From positions 1-64,000 of the forward strand of contig WARS01002620.1 of NCBI GenBank assembly GCA_008933995.1: DNA of 64,000 nucleotides, given 5' to 3'. Shown one piece after another: positions 46,401-61,500 of this stretch (within the stretch, counting starts at the first letter, position 1; the number at the start of each line of letters is the position of its first letter). The position numbers and the translations under genes are program-made. This DNA is from Datnioides undecimradiatus. Lineage: Eukaryota > Chordata > Actinopteri > Lobotiformes > Datnioididae. The notes under the pieces were generated by a model. That model saw only the letters and a program-made list of their open reading frames with translations. It had not been told where the DNA came from and made no database searches.

Positions 46401-49149
46401 AGAAAGGATAATAATGATTTTTGTCAGTTCCCACAATCCTGTGCAGTTTTAACAAGATGTTACAAATACAAACATGTTTTACTATGTTTTTATTGTTATA
46501 ATCTCTGTTACGACATGACCGTGTTCTCTCTGTAACTGATGTTTATATAGTTTTAACCATGATGTGTTCTGTGTACTAAATATGTTTAATATTTCTGTTT
46601 TCAGACCATGACAGTATCTTTTATATATTTGTCATCTCATAAACTATAGTCAGAGGTGTTTATATACGTTATATCAAGCATATCAACATATTACTGTAAT
46701 GTGCAAAATGATTTGTTAACATCCTAAAAAGACCTACAACAAATGTGACAATGATGAAATTTGGATCAGTGGTTTGTGTTCAGTTAAACATTATAAATAT
46801 ACATCAGTGCAATGAGCCTGTAACAGAAAGAGTGATGGATACCTGCTGCAACAGAGTGCTGAGGTCAGAGTTCAAATGATTCAGCTTCACTTCTACTTTG
46901 GACAGATGGAGAGTGACAGATCCATTTTCTGAAAATGACGCCTGTACAGAGACACAGCAGGTAACATGTTAAAACATTTTCTCTCATAACAGTATAATAA
47001 TCACCACACATCATAACACCAGTGCCATAATAATCAATATTATGTCTCTTATTATTTAGACTCTTTGTCCATGGATCCCAAGTCCTGAGTCCATTAGGTG
47101 TTCAGCCTCCAAAGCACAGAAAATCAACAGTATGAAATGAAGCTGTTTGGAGGGTGTGTAATCAGCATGCACACGTCAGTCCTTAAATGTATGGCAGGGT
47201 AAACAGAGGAACATCTATCAGGTGGTGTTATCAGAAACCCGCCTCCATTCTCAGCTGCCGTTTACATCAAGAGACAGAAACAAGTTCGCTTATATGGTCA
47301 CGAAGCCACTTTTTATCCAAAGTCACACTTTTTTCACTTCAGCACACATTCACAATCATACATCACCTGACCAGGTATTGCATTATTCTTATATTTAAGT
47401 GTGTGTTTACCTGGATATCTCTTGTCTGATTCTCCAGCAACAATAGCTGGCGGTACGATGCCATGGCAACGCCGGTCAGGTTGACAGACAGGAAGTGGTT
47501 TTGTATTTGGTCCAGGTCGTCCAACAGAACACCAGTGCATTCGTCATCACATGCTGGAGTCAAACACACAAAAACACTCATCACCTCTAATAACATGCAA
47601 CATTGGAGTGTGTGTGTGTGTGTATGTTTTTATGTCTGTTGCTGTTACTCACACACACACTCTGCTCCCTGCAGAATGTGTCTTTTGTCACACTGATCAC
47701 AGGAATGACCTTTGACCCCAGCCTTACACTCACACTGTCCACTCAGCACATCACACAGTGGCTGTAATGAGCCCCACCCGCTGCAGGTGCATGGTAAACA
47801 CACACCACCTGGTAAGGATGGGTTACCATAGTAACCGAGAGAACACCTGTAGGATGACAGAATTCAATCAGTGCACTGTCAGTTCCTCTAACGTCCACCA
47901 GAGGCCGCTGTCTCCAGACACAGAGTCAGCACAGTTTCAGCTGATTGAGATTCCTCTGATGTCACACTGACGCCAGAATTTCAAAAAGGTTGTATTACAG
48001 AAAAGATAATTGGGACCACATACTATAGTATGAAGTTACAATAGGTGAAGAGCAACACCTAAATACCTGAGGGTGGTGATGTCATCACTCTGGTGTAGAG
48101 ACTAGAATGATGTAATGACTCACCTCTCACAGTATCTCCCCTCGTATCCTGTCTGACAGGCAGTGCAGCGGAAATCACCTACAGCTGCCTCTGACACACA
48201 GGTGGGACTGAAACTGCACACACACACACACACCCCAAGTTAAAATCAATTAAATGTGATAAAATGCACTTGACAAAACAAAAATTGACAATGTACAGTG
48301 TTACCTGTTGTCCCTTAGGGGGCATGCACATCGTGAGCAGTCGCTGATTGAGCCGCTGACCTTGCCATAATATCCTGGGGCACACAGCTCACAGCTCCGT
48401 CCACTGGTGTGATGCTGACAGGCCTGTTTGACAACACAAAAACATTGTTACTGTGACTTCCATCTTCTCTGCTTCTCACTCAAAATGTTTGAAAGCGTGT
48501 GAATGCGTGTAGGCGTGTTACCCGACAGTCTCCTGTCTCTGTGTCGCAAATCTCACTGTGGTTGTTGCAGCGACATCGAATACACGGACGGACAAACAGC
48601 GACTTCTGACTCTGAGGCGACAACTCAGACAGAGGCTGACGGAAAAAACCTGCAGCACACTCCTGCAGACAGACGGGTCAGAGACAGGTGAGAGACAGAC
48701 AAAAGCATGAGCTGCTACAGGTCTGTACAGTAAAATGGTCAAACCAGCACACACTGTTTATTGATTCTGAGACCAGATAATCAGTCTCATGGCCTCAATC
48801 ATTGATCAGTTTGTTCCTCTACAAATCTATACTGATGTTCAAAGCTTAGATACCATTATAACCAGTACAACCAGCCCCTGCAGCTTCTTTCAGCACTGAT
48901 GACACATGAAGTCACATGACAGGTACTGTTACCTGGCAGGACAGTCCGCTGTATCCAGGGGGACAAACGCAGGACTCAATCAATCTGGCCACACCCCCCG
49001 ACACCTTTGAAACCTCCTCTAACTCCGCCCACACCGCTGCCTCCATGGTGATGTTAGAGATCCTGAAAATAAAATGCATCACAGATGTCATCACACACAC
49101 AACGGCGGGACTGGTGTAAAACTGTGTGTATGCGTGTGTATGTGTCTCT

Positions 49150-49180
<31 letters not shown>

Positions 49181-51807
49181 CGTGCACCTGCTCTGCTGCA
49201 GTCTGGTCCCGTATGAAGCCTTGATGATGACGTACTCGATGTTACTGAGGACCATCATGAAGTCAGCGTGAGTTACTGACTTCTCTGACACCGAGTTAAA
49301 ATACTTCCACTTGTGCTGTAAAATACAAACAAACAAACACCATCATGAAGTGACACGGGGGTCCTAAGATTTCTGTTTAAACTGCTCTGGTTTCCCATGA
49401 TTCCCTGCAGTTGTACCTCTGTCATCCCGATGTCATGCCGTGTCCTGATGCCATTGCTAGGGGCAACCATGTCAGTATATATTACAAGCTTCCTCAGCGA
49501 CCCACCCCTCATCAGGACCTGAGGTTCCTGGTTGGACAGGCCCAAGCCATCCTCAGCATAAAAAGTGACGGTGTAGGACAGCAGTCCACCGTACGACAGC
49601 AGCTACACAACAAAGTACACAGTGATGTACACAGTAAAATACATAAAGTATTGTTCATACAATCACAATCAACAACACGTAGGAGAAGGATTTGAGATCA
49701 GCATGAAGGACTGAGCACAGACAACAGTGTGACTCTGAGATATTTTGGGTTGCATGCGGCAGTGTCTTCAGTTTGGGCAACAATACCTGGGGGCCTTCAA
49801 ACTGGGGGGGGAGCCTCCAGTACAGAGGCCCAGCTATCCTGCTGGTGTTGAGCTGTCTGGTGTCGAGCAGAGTGTCGTCCCCCTGCTGGTAAACTCCAGA
49901 TACGACACCCTGCAGGTTAGACTGACTGACCAATGACAAGAGAGCAGGAGAGCGAGCCAGCGTGACCTATGGAGGGGAAAAGGGGTCTGTTATATTTTCA
50001 CATTTGTATGTATATTCGCACACACAAACACAATATCCTGAAAGCTGGTCTGTGAACAGACAGCAGCCAGTTGTTACTGTTGTTTGAGTGCAAGGCCTCC
50101 AGCTCATCCAAAATGCTGCTGCGAGGGTTCTGATGGGAATTAGCAAGAGAGATCATATTTCTCCAGTTTTAGCTTCTCTTCATTGGCTCCCTGTAAAGTC
50201 CAGAATAGATTTTAAAGTCCTTCTCCTTACCTACAAGGCCCTTAATGGCCAAGCTCCATTGTAAGTCAGTGCGATGCTAAGTCCCTATTACCCCAACAGA
50301 TCACTTCGCTCCCAGAGTGCAGGTTTACTTGTGGTTCCCAGAATCTCCAAAAGTAGAATGGGAGGCTGAGCCTTTAGCTCTCAGGCTCCTCTCCTGTGGA
50401 ACCAGCTGCCAGTCTGGGTCCGAGAGGCAGACACCCTCTCTACTTTTAATGTAAAGCGTAAAACCTTCTTGTTCGACAAAGCCTACAGTTAGTTCTAGTT
50501 ACTATGTGAACTACACCCATAGTCTAAACTACCCCTCCATGCCATCCCTTAGTTATGCTGCTATAGGCCGAGGCTGCTGGGGGACGTCCCGTGATGGTCT
50601 CCACACTCCTCCTCAAACTCATTTTAACCATCACAGATTAACCATTAACTCTGTGTCCTCTCTCCCCTAGTGCTGTGCTTGTTTCTCTCTGGTCTCTCTC
50701 TCTGTACCTCTCTACAGATACCTGTGGCTCCAGAGCTGAACATCTGATCTGTGGCTCCACCGACCTGCCTCGTGTCCTCTGCTGCCATTTGTTGTCATTA
50801 TTCTATATTGTACTGTAAATAGTTCCCATAGTTAGGACTCTGTTGTCCTACCGTTCTGCCAGTTGTCGTCTACAGTTATGTACTCCCGTATCTCTGTCTG
50901 TCTTCGACAAGATGTATTTTCTCTCTCTCTCCCCCTCCTCCCTCCAGTCTCTCTCTCTCTCTCTTTCTCTCTCTTTCCCCCCAACCGGTCAAGGCAGATG
51001 GCTGTCCACCTAGAGCCAGGATCTGCCCAAGGTTTCTGCCTGTTAAAAGGAAGTTTTTCCTTGCCACTGTTGCCAAGTGCTTGCTCATGGTGGAACTGTT
51101 GGGTGTAACTAACAGTAATGAGTGTGGTCTAGACCTGCTCTGTTTGTAAAGTGCCCTGAGATGACTTGTGTTGTGAATTGGCGCTATATAAATAAAATTG
51201 AATTGAATTGAATATATTGTTTTGTATATTGATGTTTGTGTATAATTGTTGCAGCCCTGTGTACATATACTCACAGGTCTTCTGTAGAGTCCTCCCTGCT
51301 CCTCACAATCTCTGCTGAGTCCTGAACAGAAACACTGAGAGCACCCGTCTGGATTTTCAGCTGACAGAGCGAACCGACCTGCGACACACTCCTCACAGCG
51401 CCGGCCTGACACGCCTGCCTGAATATATATAGGATATAAATTTACATACGCATACGAAGAAGCTCAAACACACACACACAGAGAAACAGATATACAGAAA
51501 CACACACACACACCGGTTGTGTTACCTTGCATAGACACTCTCCGGTGTGTTGACAGTCACATACTCCCAGGGTTTTATTGCAGAACTTCTCGTTTGTTCC
51601 CGCCACATCACAGCCACAGGTAGAGCATGCTGGGTAACCATAGTAACCAGGTGCACACTGGTCACATGACTTCCCAGAGAATCCCTCTCTGCACTCACAG
51701 TGCCCATTGGCTAGATCACACTGAGGTGCGACACTTCCTGCTGTGCTACAGCTGCAAGGCTGAAGAGGCAATAGCATGTTAGAGTCTGTATTGGGTGTGT
51801 GCATGTA

Positions 51808-51843
<36 letters not shown>

Positions 51844-53469
51844 TTCCCAAAACAGGGCTGAAGTTGTAAACAATGAAGAAAATTCCCAGTTTCACCTGTT
51901 TAATTACTTACCTTGGTCTTCTAGGGGATCCACCTGGCTGTCTCACCTGCCTGTCTCACCTGCCTGTCTAATCTGGCTGCATCTTGTATAATGTGAATTA
52001 TAAATTAAAATGTTTTGGATTTTTACACGTCAGCCTCAATACGCATTGCACCATAAAAAGGGATATCAGAAAGCAAGTGCACACGCGTGTTATGTTTCCA
52101 TGGTTGCAGAGTGGAGCTGCAGCTGAGTAATACCTGAGACCACTGTAGAGACATTTGATAAGGGTACTAATCAATCAATTAAAAGCTGTCTAGTTTTGTA
52201 TTTAATTGATGATGTAGCCCATGTTCTCTTGGTTAACTTCTGCAATACAGGAAGATTCATTTTCAGCAAGCTTCTTTTCTGATTGAGTGATATGATGAAT
52301 CCATTTCCAGTTACTGTCAACACATCTTTTCTCTCCAGCTCTTTCACTGATTTTCACTGACTTAGCTTCAGTGTAGTGTGACACTATTTCCTTCCAATCT
52401 AACAGTGATGTAAAGTGATTTTTGCCTTGAACAGTGACTAAACTACTGTCCAACCCTTAAAGATAAAATCCAAAATAATTTTCGTGGACCAACTTTCTGA
52501 GTCTTTCCCTCTCACAGATATCATTATTCAGTCAGTTTAAAGAGATCTTTTACAAACACTTACAGGGTTTTTTCAGCTCTTACAACAGTTTGTACTGTAC
52601 ATTATATACTGTACTGTATACTCCTGTGAGAGTGGGGGGTATTTGTGGTTACATTTTCATGCACCTGTGTGTATTTGTGTGTAACTGTGCACATCTATGT
52701 TTATTTGTGTGTATTTATGTGTACCTTGCAGCCTGTGGTGGGGTCGTGACCCCAGTAACCTGACTCACACCTGTCGCAGGTGTCTCCCTCTGTGTGGACA
52801 GGGCAGATGCAATCACCACTGTCAGGGTCACAGTTCCCTCCAGTGTGATCACAGGTGCATTCTGGAAAGAGAACAAATCACAGCCAGTCAATAAGAGACA
52901 ACCAATCCGCAGCTTAACTGGCATGTCATCTTCTCTGTTAGCTACCTGTGCAGCCGTTTTTATCGAAACCATGGTAACCATGGCTACAGTGGTTACACTT
53001 ATCTCCGGTCACACCCTCTGTACACTGGCACTGCCCTTCCTCATCACATGACTCAGAGAGAGATCCTGATTGGTTGCAGCCACAGGCCTGACATTCCTGC
53101 CCATTTTGTAGCCCGAAAAAGCCAAACTGAAAAAAAATGTAAACAGATGTAAAACATCATGATGGTTTAGATCAATTATATCTATAGGCCAGTTATATGT
53201 ACAGGTCAATTATATCTATAGATCAATTATATCTATGGATCAGTTATATGTACAGATCAATTATATCTATGGATCTATTTAGTATCTGTTTACTCTGGGC
53301 AGGTGTGTCTGGCTCACCTGGCAGCGGTCACAGGTACGTCCGGTCACATTCTCTCTGCACGAACACTGACCTGTTGTGACATTACACACACTGGAGAGGG
53401 TCCCGCTGACATCACAACTGCAGGCTGAGGACGAGACAGACAGACACACGGACAGACACACGGAAAGAC

Positions 53470-53522
<53 letters not shown>

Positions 53523-53528
53523 GAGAGT

Positions 53529-53564
<36 letters not shown>

Positions 53565-56532
53565 TGAACAGACAGAGAGAGAGTGAGACAGTCAGAGAGA
53601 CAGACAGAGAGAGACCGAGAGTCAGAGACAGACAGACAGACAAACGGACGGGCAGAGAGAGACAGGTGGATGTGTCAGTGTTTCCTTGTTTCTGTTCTGG
53701 ATGGCGATCAGAACCATAAAACTAGTCACCAGTAAGTTTTACATCCTGAATGTCGAACCTTTACTAACATTTAATAACTTTAATAACCTGTAATTAACCT
53801 TCAATACCCTTTAGTGACCTCATAGAGGCTCCATGTTGATCCATTACAGAAGAAGTATTGATTAGCTGATGACTGATAATATCTTTTAATATATCTTTTT
53901 ACTGTTCCTTAGATTGATCATGTTGTTTGCTCACCAGACTACTATTGAATTACCACAGCCTGTAGTTTGATGGTCTCACCAGTAGCAGCACACACATGCA
54001 GAGTCATGTGACAGCTGAACAAAGAGGTCAGAGGTTGAATCTAATCTGGATTTTAAAAGATCAACATTCCTGCTGCTATACACACAATGCTGAGTGTGTG
54101 AGTGTTTGAGGGTGTGTTGTGAATACTCTTGTTCCCAGATAATTCCTGAACAGTGGAAACTTCAGCAGAGTCCAGCAGAATATTTCCCTGTTCAAACCGT
54201 CCTCATCTGTCACCTGCTTCAGAGCCTCGACAGACTGACACTGCAGTTATCCTTAGTTTTCATCTTCAGTACCGAGAGTGGTCATTTGAGCAACTGAGCA
54301 CTTATTAATAAAGCACATTTAAAAACAACTTATATTAACAAACATGTTGTACAGAGTTACATGTGCTATGAAAGATCTGAGGTCAGGTCACTTCGGGTGT
54401 AACTCGGGCTTTTTAGGACTATGACAGCAGTTCACTTTAACTGGGTGCATCACCATGGTAACGGATGCATCAGTGTTGGTTAAACATGGTGTGGATGGTT
54501 GGAGGGTCAGCTGCAAGGGACTGACTGATCTGTGTCTGCTGCTTCAACCGTGTGTTGCCATGGTGACATGTTGGCATGGTGCTCTGACAGTCCTGCAGAC
54601 TGTTTGCAACCTTCACCCGTGTTACAGCTGAAGGTTCTCCGACGTCAGAGTTATTTCATTGATCTATTCTAATCGATATGATCCGACAGCAGTGCCTGGA
54701 GCTCTGTTGCTCTGTTGTTGACCTGTTTATTTTATAGGAGATAACAGTGATCCTACTTCCTGCTCTGAGTTATGTTTGTTTATTTATTTAATATTTATCT
54801 ATTTATTCCATCTTTATTTGCTCTGTTTGACGCGCTGTGTTGCAGCTGAAAGACTGAAACTGTCAGACACCATGATAACATTGAAACTACACATGAATAT
54901 CATAATTAAACAACTGTGATTACAGTCAGATCTGCTGGAGTCTTATTGATAATCAGATTAATTATCAGGCTATTCATTTACAGTTTTATACACTTTGTGA
55001 CCTCCATCTTCACTTTGACTGCAGCAGCCCTGTTGATTTTTGTTTATATTTTATGGAACTGGACATTTATGTGAATACTGATAAGTGAATGAGTGACCTG
55101 ATCAACAATTTGATAACCACTGCTGTGGTTTGACTGCAGTTGTTAAACTGAGTGACATCAGACTGAACTCGGTTTGGAGGCTTCTGGCTTCAGTAAGTAC
55201 ATCAGATATATGTTAAGGTAAGAGTGTGAGTGTGTGCGTTTCACCTCGACAGTTCTTGGCGTGAACAGCATCTCCATAGTAACCAGGCTGACAGACTTCA
55301 CAGTGTTTCCCTGCAGTGTTACCAAGGCAACGCAAACACTCCCCAGTGATGGTGTCACAGTGCCCTGCCTCGCTGATGTTCACATTACCGTTACATTCAC
55401 AGCGAACACAAGCTCCACCCACTACTTGAGGGTTACCATAGAAACCACTGGCACACCTGTTGACACAGACAGACAGGTGTCACTAGGCTCACTGCTTGTA
55501 ATAGGTTGAGTCTGTCAATCATCCTCACCTCTCGCAGTTGGGCCCTGTGTATCCACCCTGACAATTGTCACATGACACCTGGCCAGATGTGTCCAGCACA
55601 CAGGTGGGACTGAAACTGAAACACACACACACAAAACTGTCATACTATTTCTTTTTTATTTACACTCTCAAATCTTCTTTAACCCAATAAAGTTTAACAG
55701 ACAGGAGAGACTCAGAAACTAATTTACCTACAAAGTTTAAAAAATGAAATCAATAAACTCAGATTCAGACAAACCTGTTGGACGACTCTGTCAGAGGACA
55801 TGGACACAACTGACAGTCATCGGCTGTCCCCTCTGTCGCATCACCATAGAAACCAGGAAGACACTGTTCACAGTTAGGACCAGTGGTATTATGGGTACAG
55901 CCCTGAGACAGACAAATGTTTAGTCAGTCACCATAGTTACAGTTTAAGATCATTGACCGACTGCAGATGAACACATAATCACTTCATCAGTTAATACAAA
56001 ATTCAACATATTGTTAATGCTTTTCTGTTGTCTTCATTAACCTTTTCATAGTTTATTGAATTTAAGCTAATAATGGGTTTGTTTAAACTCACCATACAAA
56101 CTCCACTGATGTCGCATTCGGTGGCATGGTCATTACATTCGCACTGCATACAGTTTCCTCCAAACAAAACTCCTCCCACCCTGTAGAAACCTGGGAGACA
56201 GGCCTAAAACACACAGCGTATAACATCCAGTACAAAACCACAAAACCCACAAGAGTACACAGAAAGGCACACAAACAGGTTACACGGGTTACTCTGTATT
56301 TCAGCAGCACTAATGGTTACTCCATAAACTTAAATCAGGTGAAATGCTGACCTCACAGGACGTGCCACTGTAACCCCATGGACATTCACACATCTCCACG
56401 GCAACCATCTGAGCACCAGAAACTGACGCAGAGTCAGCAAAATCCAGAGACACTGAACTGAGACTGTAACAGAGAGAGAGAGAGAGACAGGGAGACAGAG
56501 AGAGACAGAGACAGACAGAAAGAGAGACAGAC

Positions 56533-56594
<62 letters not shown>

Positions 56595-58462
56595 TCGACA
56601 TTTGAGGCGACCACAGTGTGACACATTAATCACGTCACTGCTGACTCATTATTTCACCTTTGTCTGACCCTCACCAGTGCACCAGACCCTGAGATACCTC
56701 AGCTCCTTCACTTTGGGCAGTGACTCATCTAGAAGGGATCAGCCCAATGTCTTCCAGCATAGTACCATGGGCTCAGACTGGGAGGTGCAGAGTCTCATCC
56801 TTAACTACCTCAGACACCTCAGCCAGAGACATGCACAAGACTTCCAGCTCTTAGAATGATCTATATTCTGTGTTCTCACCGTATTGGCCCGTTGGCAGTA
56901 GTGTTCAAGTGAACTCGGACCCTCAGTGATGTCAAGTGGGAGAGGACTAACAGCAAGTCATCGCGGGTAACATGAATGCCCGTGTGAAAATCGAGGAACT
57001 GCTGCCAGGCTATCTGCACAGAAACTGAGCGCTCAGCCAGCGGAGACGGAAAGAGGAGAACTGGAGGTGAGAGATGAAGAGTCAGACCTTTTCCCTGAGA
57101 TGAGAGAGAGACAGATACAATCAGCAGGTTGTTGCCTTGCTGGCATTATTGTAGTTTTTAATCAAACTTAAATATTGTTAACACTTTAGTCCCAGTTTTT
57201 TCGTACCTCAATGATGATGTCAGAGTGGGCAGGGAGAGAATGGTCCTCATTGTCCAATGGGATGTCATAAAGCACCGAATAGTTCAGGTAACCCCCGTAG
57301 GACACCAACTGGACACAGGCAGGAAGATATACACACACACACACAGAGTCAGAAAGACTGAGGTTCTGGCTTACTGAGTGATGGACTAATGACCAATTAT
57401 GGAAAAGTTAGGCAACCTTGTTTCCAAGAAAACTGTGGGGCGCCGCCCACGACAGGACTCGTTGGTGAGCTTGGTTGGAGGAGGTGTTGCCTAGGATGGG
57501 TAGGTCATTGCCACTGATGACAGGGGGGGTGTGGAGGGACTGAGAGTGCTGAAGCAAAGCATCTGCATGAAGCACCTGAGAAAAATGGTTTACAGAAACA
57601 ATGATGTACTACTGTACTTCACTACAGTACACAGACAGAGGTGTTTGAACAGGTGTATGTTGTCTGTGCACAGGTGTGTCTCTGTGTGTTACCTGAGCTC
57701 TGGACCAGACGGAGCTCTCGCAGACGTCTGATACACCGAAGCAGAAACAGTCAGTGCAGCCGAGGGGATCATTTTCCTGCAGGTTGTAGAAACCTGGTTT
57801 ACACAGATCACAGTGAGCTCCCATCACGTTGGCCTGCAGAGAAGTAAACATGTGCAAGGTCAGAGAACAGGTGGGACCACAGAGAAGGTCAGCTTTGGGA
57901 TTCATTAAGAACTGAACCAAGAGTTTGATGACAGATCTTCACATAAATGTTGTTCAGACCAATACAGGCTACTGATCATGCCTGCACAAAAAAACTTTTA
58001 CATTTAAAAATATTAAAATATTATAGAAAATATTAAACATATGTCACAGAACTGTGAACTGTATCCCCCTGTGTTTACCTTGCAGATGCAGGGGCTGCAG
58101 GGATCAGTGTTGATGCTGCCAGACAGGTTACACTCACATCGAGCACACAACGGAAAATCTCTGTATCCAAATGCGCAACGATCACACTGTCGACCTGTGA
58201 ATCCCTCCTTACACACACACTGACCTGCAGTGACTCCTGCACACACATACACACACACAGACATAACCACACTAAATCTGAGCTGTATTGCTGCTGTATT
58301 GGAGACAAAAAAATTAACACAATGACAACAATAACAACAAGCACAGCAATAATAAAACTGTCAATAACCTGGTTGTTTGTCATCTCTGGCGCAGACTGAA
58401 GACTCTGATCCTCTCAAATCACAGTTACACTCAACACAAGGATAGTCTGAATATGGAGAAAC

Positions 58463-58521
<59 letters not shown>

Positions 58522-61500
58522 AATCACCGAATATTAGATCCATCTTGACTTCAATAAGTCTTTTTGGGTTCATATATAAACTAGGGGTGGGACTCAATTA
58601 AAAAAATTGAATCTAATTAATTAGAGGCTTTGTAATTAATTAATCTCAATTAATCACATTTTAATCGCATAACAATATTTGCCCCAAAAAACAATTTTTT
58701 TTTAATTTAAATGGATTTTAGTGGACAACTGACTCAAAAACTAGACACAGACATGAATATTGTAAACTCAAGCTCTTTTAATGTCTGAAAAATGCATTTA
58801 ATTGCATTTCAATTCAAAACAGTAGAAAAAGAAATAGAAAATATCCCTGGCCAAAACTGAACAGACCTAAAGTTAAAGTGCCATTTTAAGTACTTTAAGT
58901 ACTTTTTCAGAACAGTATTGACTTTAAATGGTTAAAAAAAACAACAACAAAACAATTCAACATAAAGTGCAATTTCTACTTTCTTCTTCTGGTAAAACAA
59001 CTAGAACTATAAATGGTCATTTGCCAGGCCTAAATCTCCTTTAAACTCCAAGTATCCTTACAAATGTTTTTGTACATTAGGCTATAACACTTACTAACTT
59101 TGGTCCTGAAGCCAGTCATTTGATCGAGTTTGGGCTGCTGACACCTCTTGTTCGTACTCGGACCGGGACTGCTAGCACTAACAGCTCCGGTGGTGTCTGT
59201 GCTCGCTGCAACATGCTTTGCATTTAGACGGTACCGCAGGGTTGAAGTGCATCAGTCCTAGCAACGCTCTTTCATCCGATTCCTCCTTTTTGGTAGCCGT
59301 TAGCTGAGCTCTGACGTGTGCACCAGTGTAATCGGTGTACTTGGAAATCGTGCACTGACAAATGTTCTGCGTTGTTTGGAACGCAACTGCGATTAAATGC
59401 GTTAATTTTTTTTTAACACGTTTATTTTTTTTAAATTAATTAATCGTAATTAACGCGTTAAAGTCCCACCCCTAATATAAACAGAAGCTTGTAAATGGAA
59501 CCTAGTCAGGGGAGAGAACTACGGCAGGTCTGCAGTATTGTTTGCAGTATTTGTCAGTACCTCGGCAGGTCTGTAGTATCCAGCAGCGCAGGTCTCACAG
59601 TTGATGCCCGCAGTGTTCAGTTGACAGTTGATACAGACTCCACCTCCCTGACGAATGCCAAGAGTGTTTAAACTCAGAGAGAGTTCAGAGACTGTCTGAT
59701 TGTAGAAACAGTCAACTGCTTTGTTGTGACAGTTACACTCTGAGAGAAAGACAGGTGAGAGCCAGTCAGGTATTTCAACAAAGGACATGTGAACACAAAA
59801 TAAACAGGTGTGACCAACAAGTGTCATTGTAGCTGCTTCTAATTTTCTCACTTTCACATGTGTTTCCTTCTGAGATGGTTCCTGGTTGCCATGGCTGCTG
59901 GTGGTAACCAGGGCAACATTCATTACAGCTCTCTCCACAGGTGTTGTGTTCACACACACACTGCAGCTTCTGTTGACACAAACAGTAAAAGAAGATGAAG
60001 TCCATGAGAGAACAAGTTACAGGTGTACAGGTTTATAGATGAACAGGTGTGTGTCATTACCTTGGTAACAGGGTCCAGTGGGCAGCTCTGGGCGTGACCA
60101 TAACAGATACACATCCCACCCACTGAGATGTCTTTGATGGAGTAATAATACTGAGAGACAAAATGAAAGTAAAGAAATGACAAAACAGACAACAGACAGC
60201 TCTATTTAATAACTTCACGTTAAATAATGATGTGTTTATTAATAAACAACAGGAAATACAACATGATCATGTGACTAAGAAGTTCATCACCAACTCAAAC
60301 ATTTAAATCTGCCCATTTCTGTGGCAGCCTGTCTCACCCTCCGTGTGACAATGGGGTCAATGTCTCGTGGGTCACGGGCACTCAGCGTCATCAGATCTGC
60401 ATTGAGTGTTCTGATTCGCTGAAGACTCAGTCTGATGTAACGAGCTGATGTGAAGTTCAGGAGGTCAGAGGTCAAATCATCTGCTCCGGGTCGGCCATTG
60501 ATCAGAGAGGTGTGTATCTGAAAGAGAAAGACAGGTAGACAGAGAGACAGGTATAGAGAGAGAATACAGGTGAGGGAGGCATACATATTGAGACAGAGAG
60601 ACAAGCAGGCAGTGAAGCAGACAGCCTGACTCACCTCTCCGTGCTCCAGAGGATTCAGTCTGGAGTAGTAAGATGTACAGATGACCTCTGTATCACTCTT
60701 GTAGGTCGGAGGTCCGAGTCTTGGGGTCACGTTGTAACGAGACAAACACTCAGAGTCACTGATAGCGTAAAATTGCCAGGGGTCAAATGTCACACCATCC
60801 AGAGAGCGCTCCAGGATCCAGTTACCTGATGGACAAAGAAAGAGAGAGACAGGTCAGTTAGACAGGTAGTCATGATGTCACTATCCCAAACAGTTGAAGT
60901 ACATGTTGGTGTTATACACCACACTATGACTGGAAGACACTTAGACTGGTCTCACCGGGTCGTGGAGAGTTAGCTGCCTTGATGATGATGTAGGCCACCT
61001 GAAAAATCTTAAGAGACCAAAAAAACAGAAGGTGTAAGTCAAACTGCACCCGTGAAAACGGTGAACGCTCTGACTCAAGTGTGGAAACATAAGCTACAGA
61101 TTTTCTGTACAGCTGATGCAGTTGTTCAAATGTTTCTGAACTTCATGTTCTTATTTAGATGTACACTGTCTATTTACTGTCTCTGCTCAGACTTAGATCA
61201 TGTTATTAAATGTGAGCGTGTATACATCTCTGGTGTATGTTTGCTTGTGTTCTGCCCATACAAGAAGGTTTGTTCATGTGTTTTTATTGATTTTTCATTG
61301 CATCTAAAATGCAAAATTCAGGAATGTAACCAAACAAACAGAATATACCCCTCAGTAATGTTACTGTACAGAAGTGGATTGTAGGACTTATGTGATCAAA
61401 ATTCATTACTCATAAAAATATGTAAATAACAAACTAAGAATAATAAATAACCCTAACCCTGTAAATAACGTGGGCTCAGTATCACAAAGCTATAGACTCA

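Larger units (their letters stand above)
58463..59560. other. lama1 intron made of CA repeat and a hAT-type MITE
   Basis: A CA run (58466-58517) adjoins the exon at 58462, and the MITE fills 58582-59474. Confidence 0.85.

Noticed and set aside
53344-53643. Ser/Leu/Val-rich minus-strand frame upstream of a lama1 exon
   Set aside because: Translation of the CT/CTGT microsatellite; the acceptor at 53425 separates it from the true exon.
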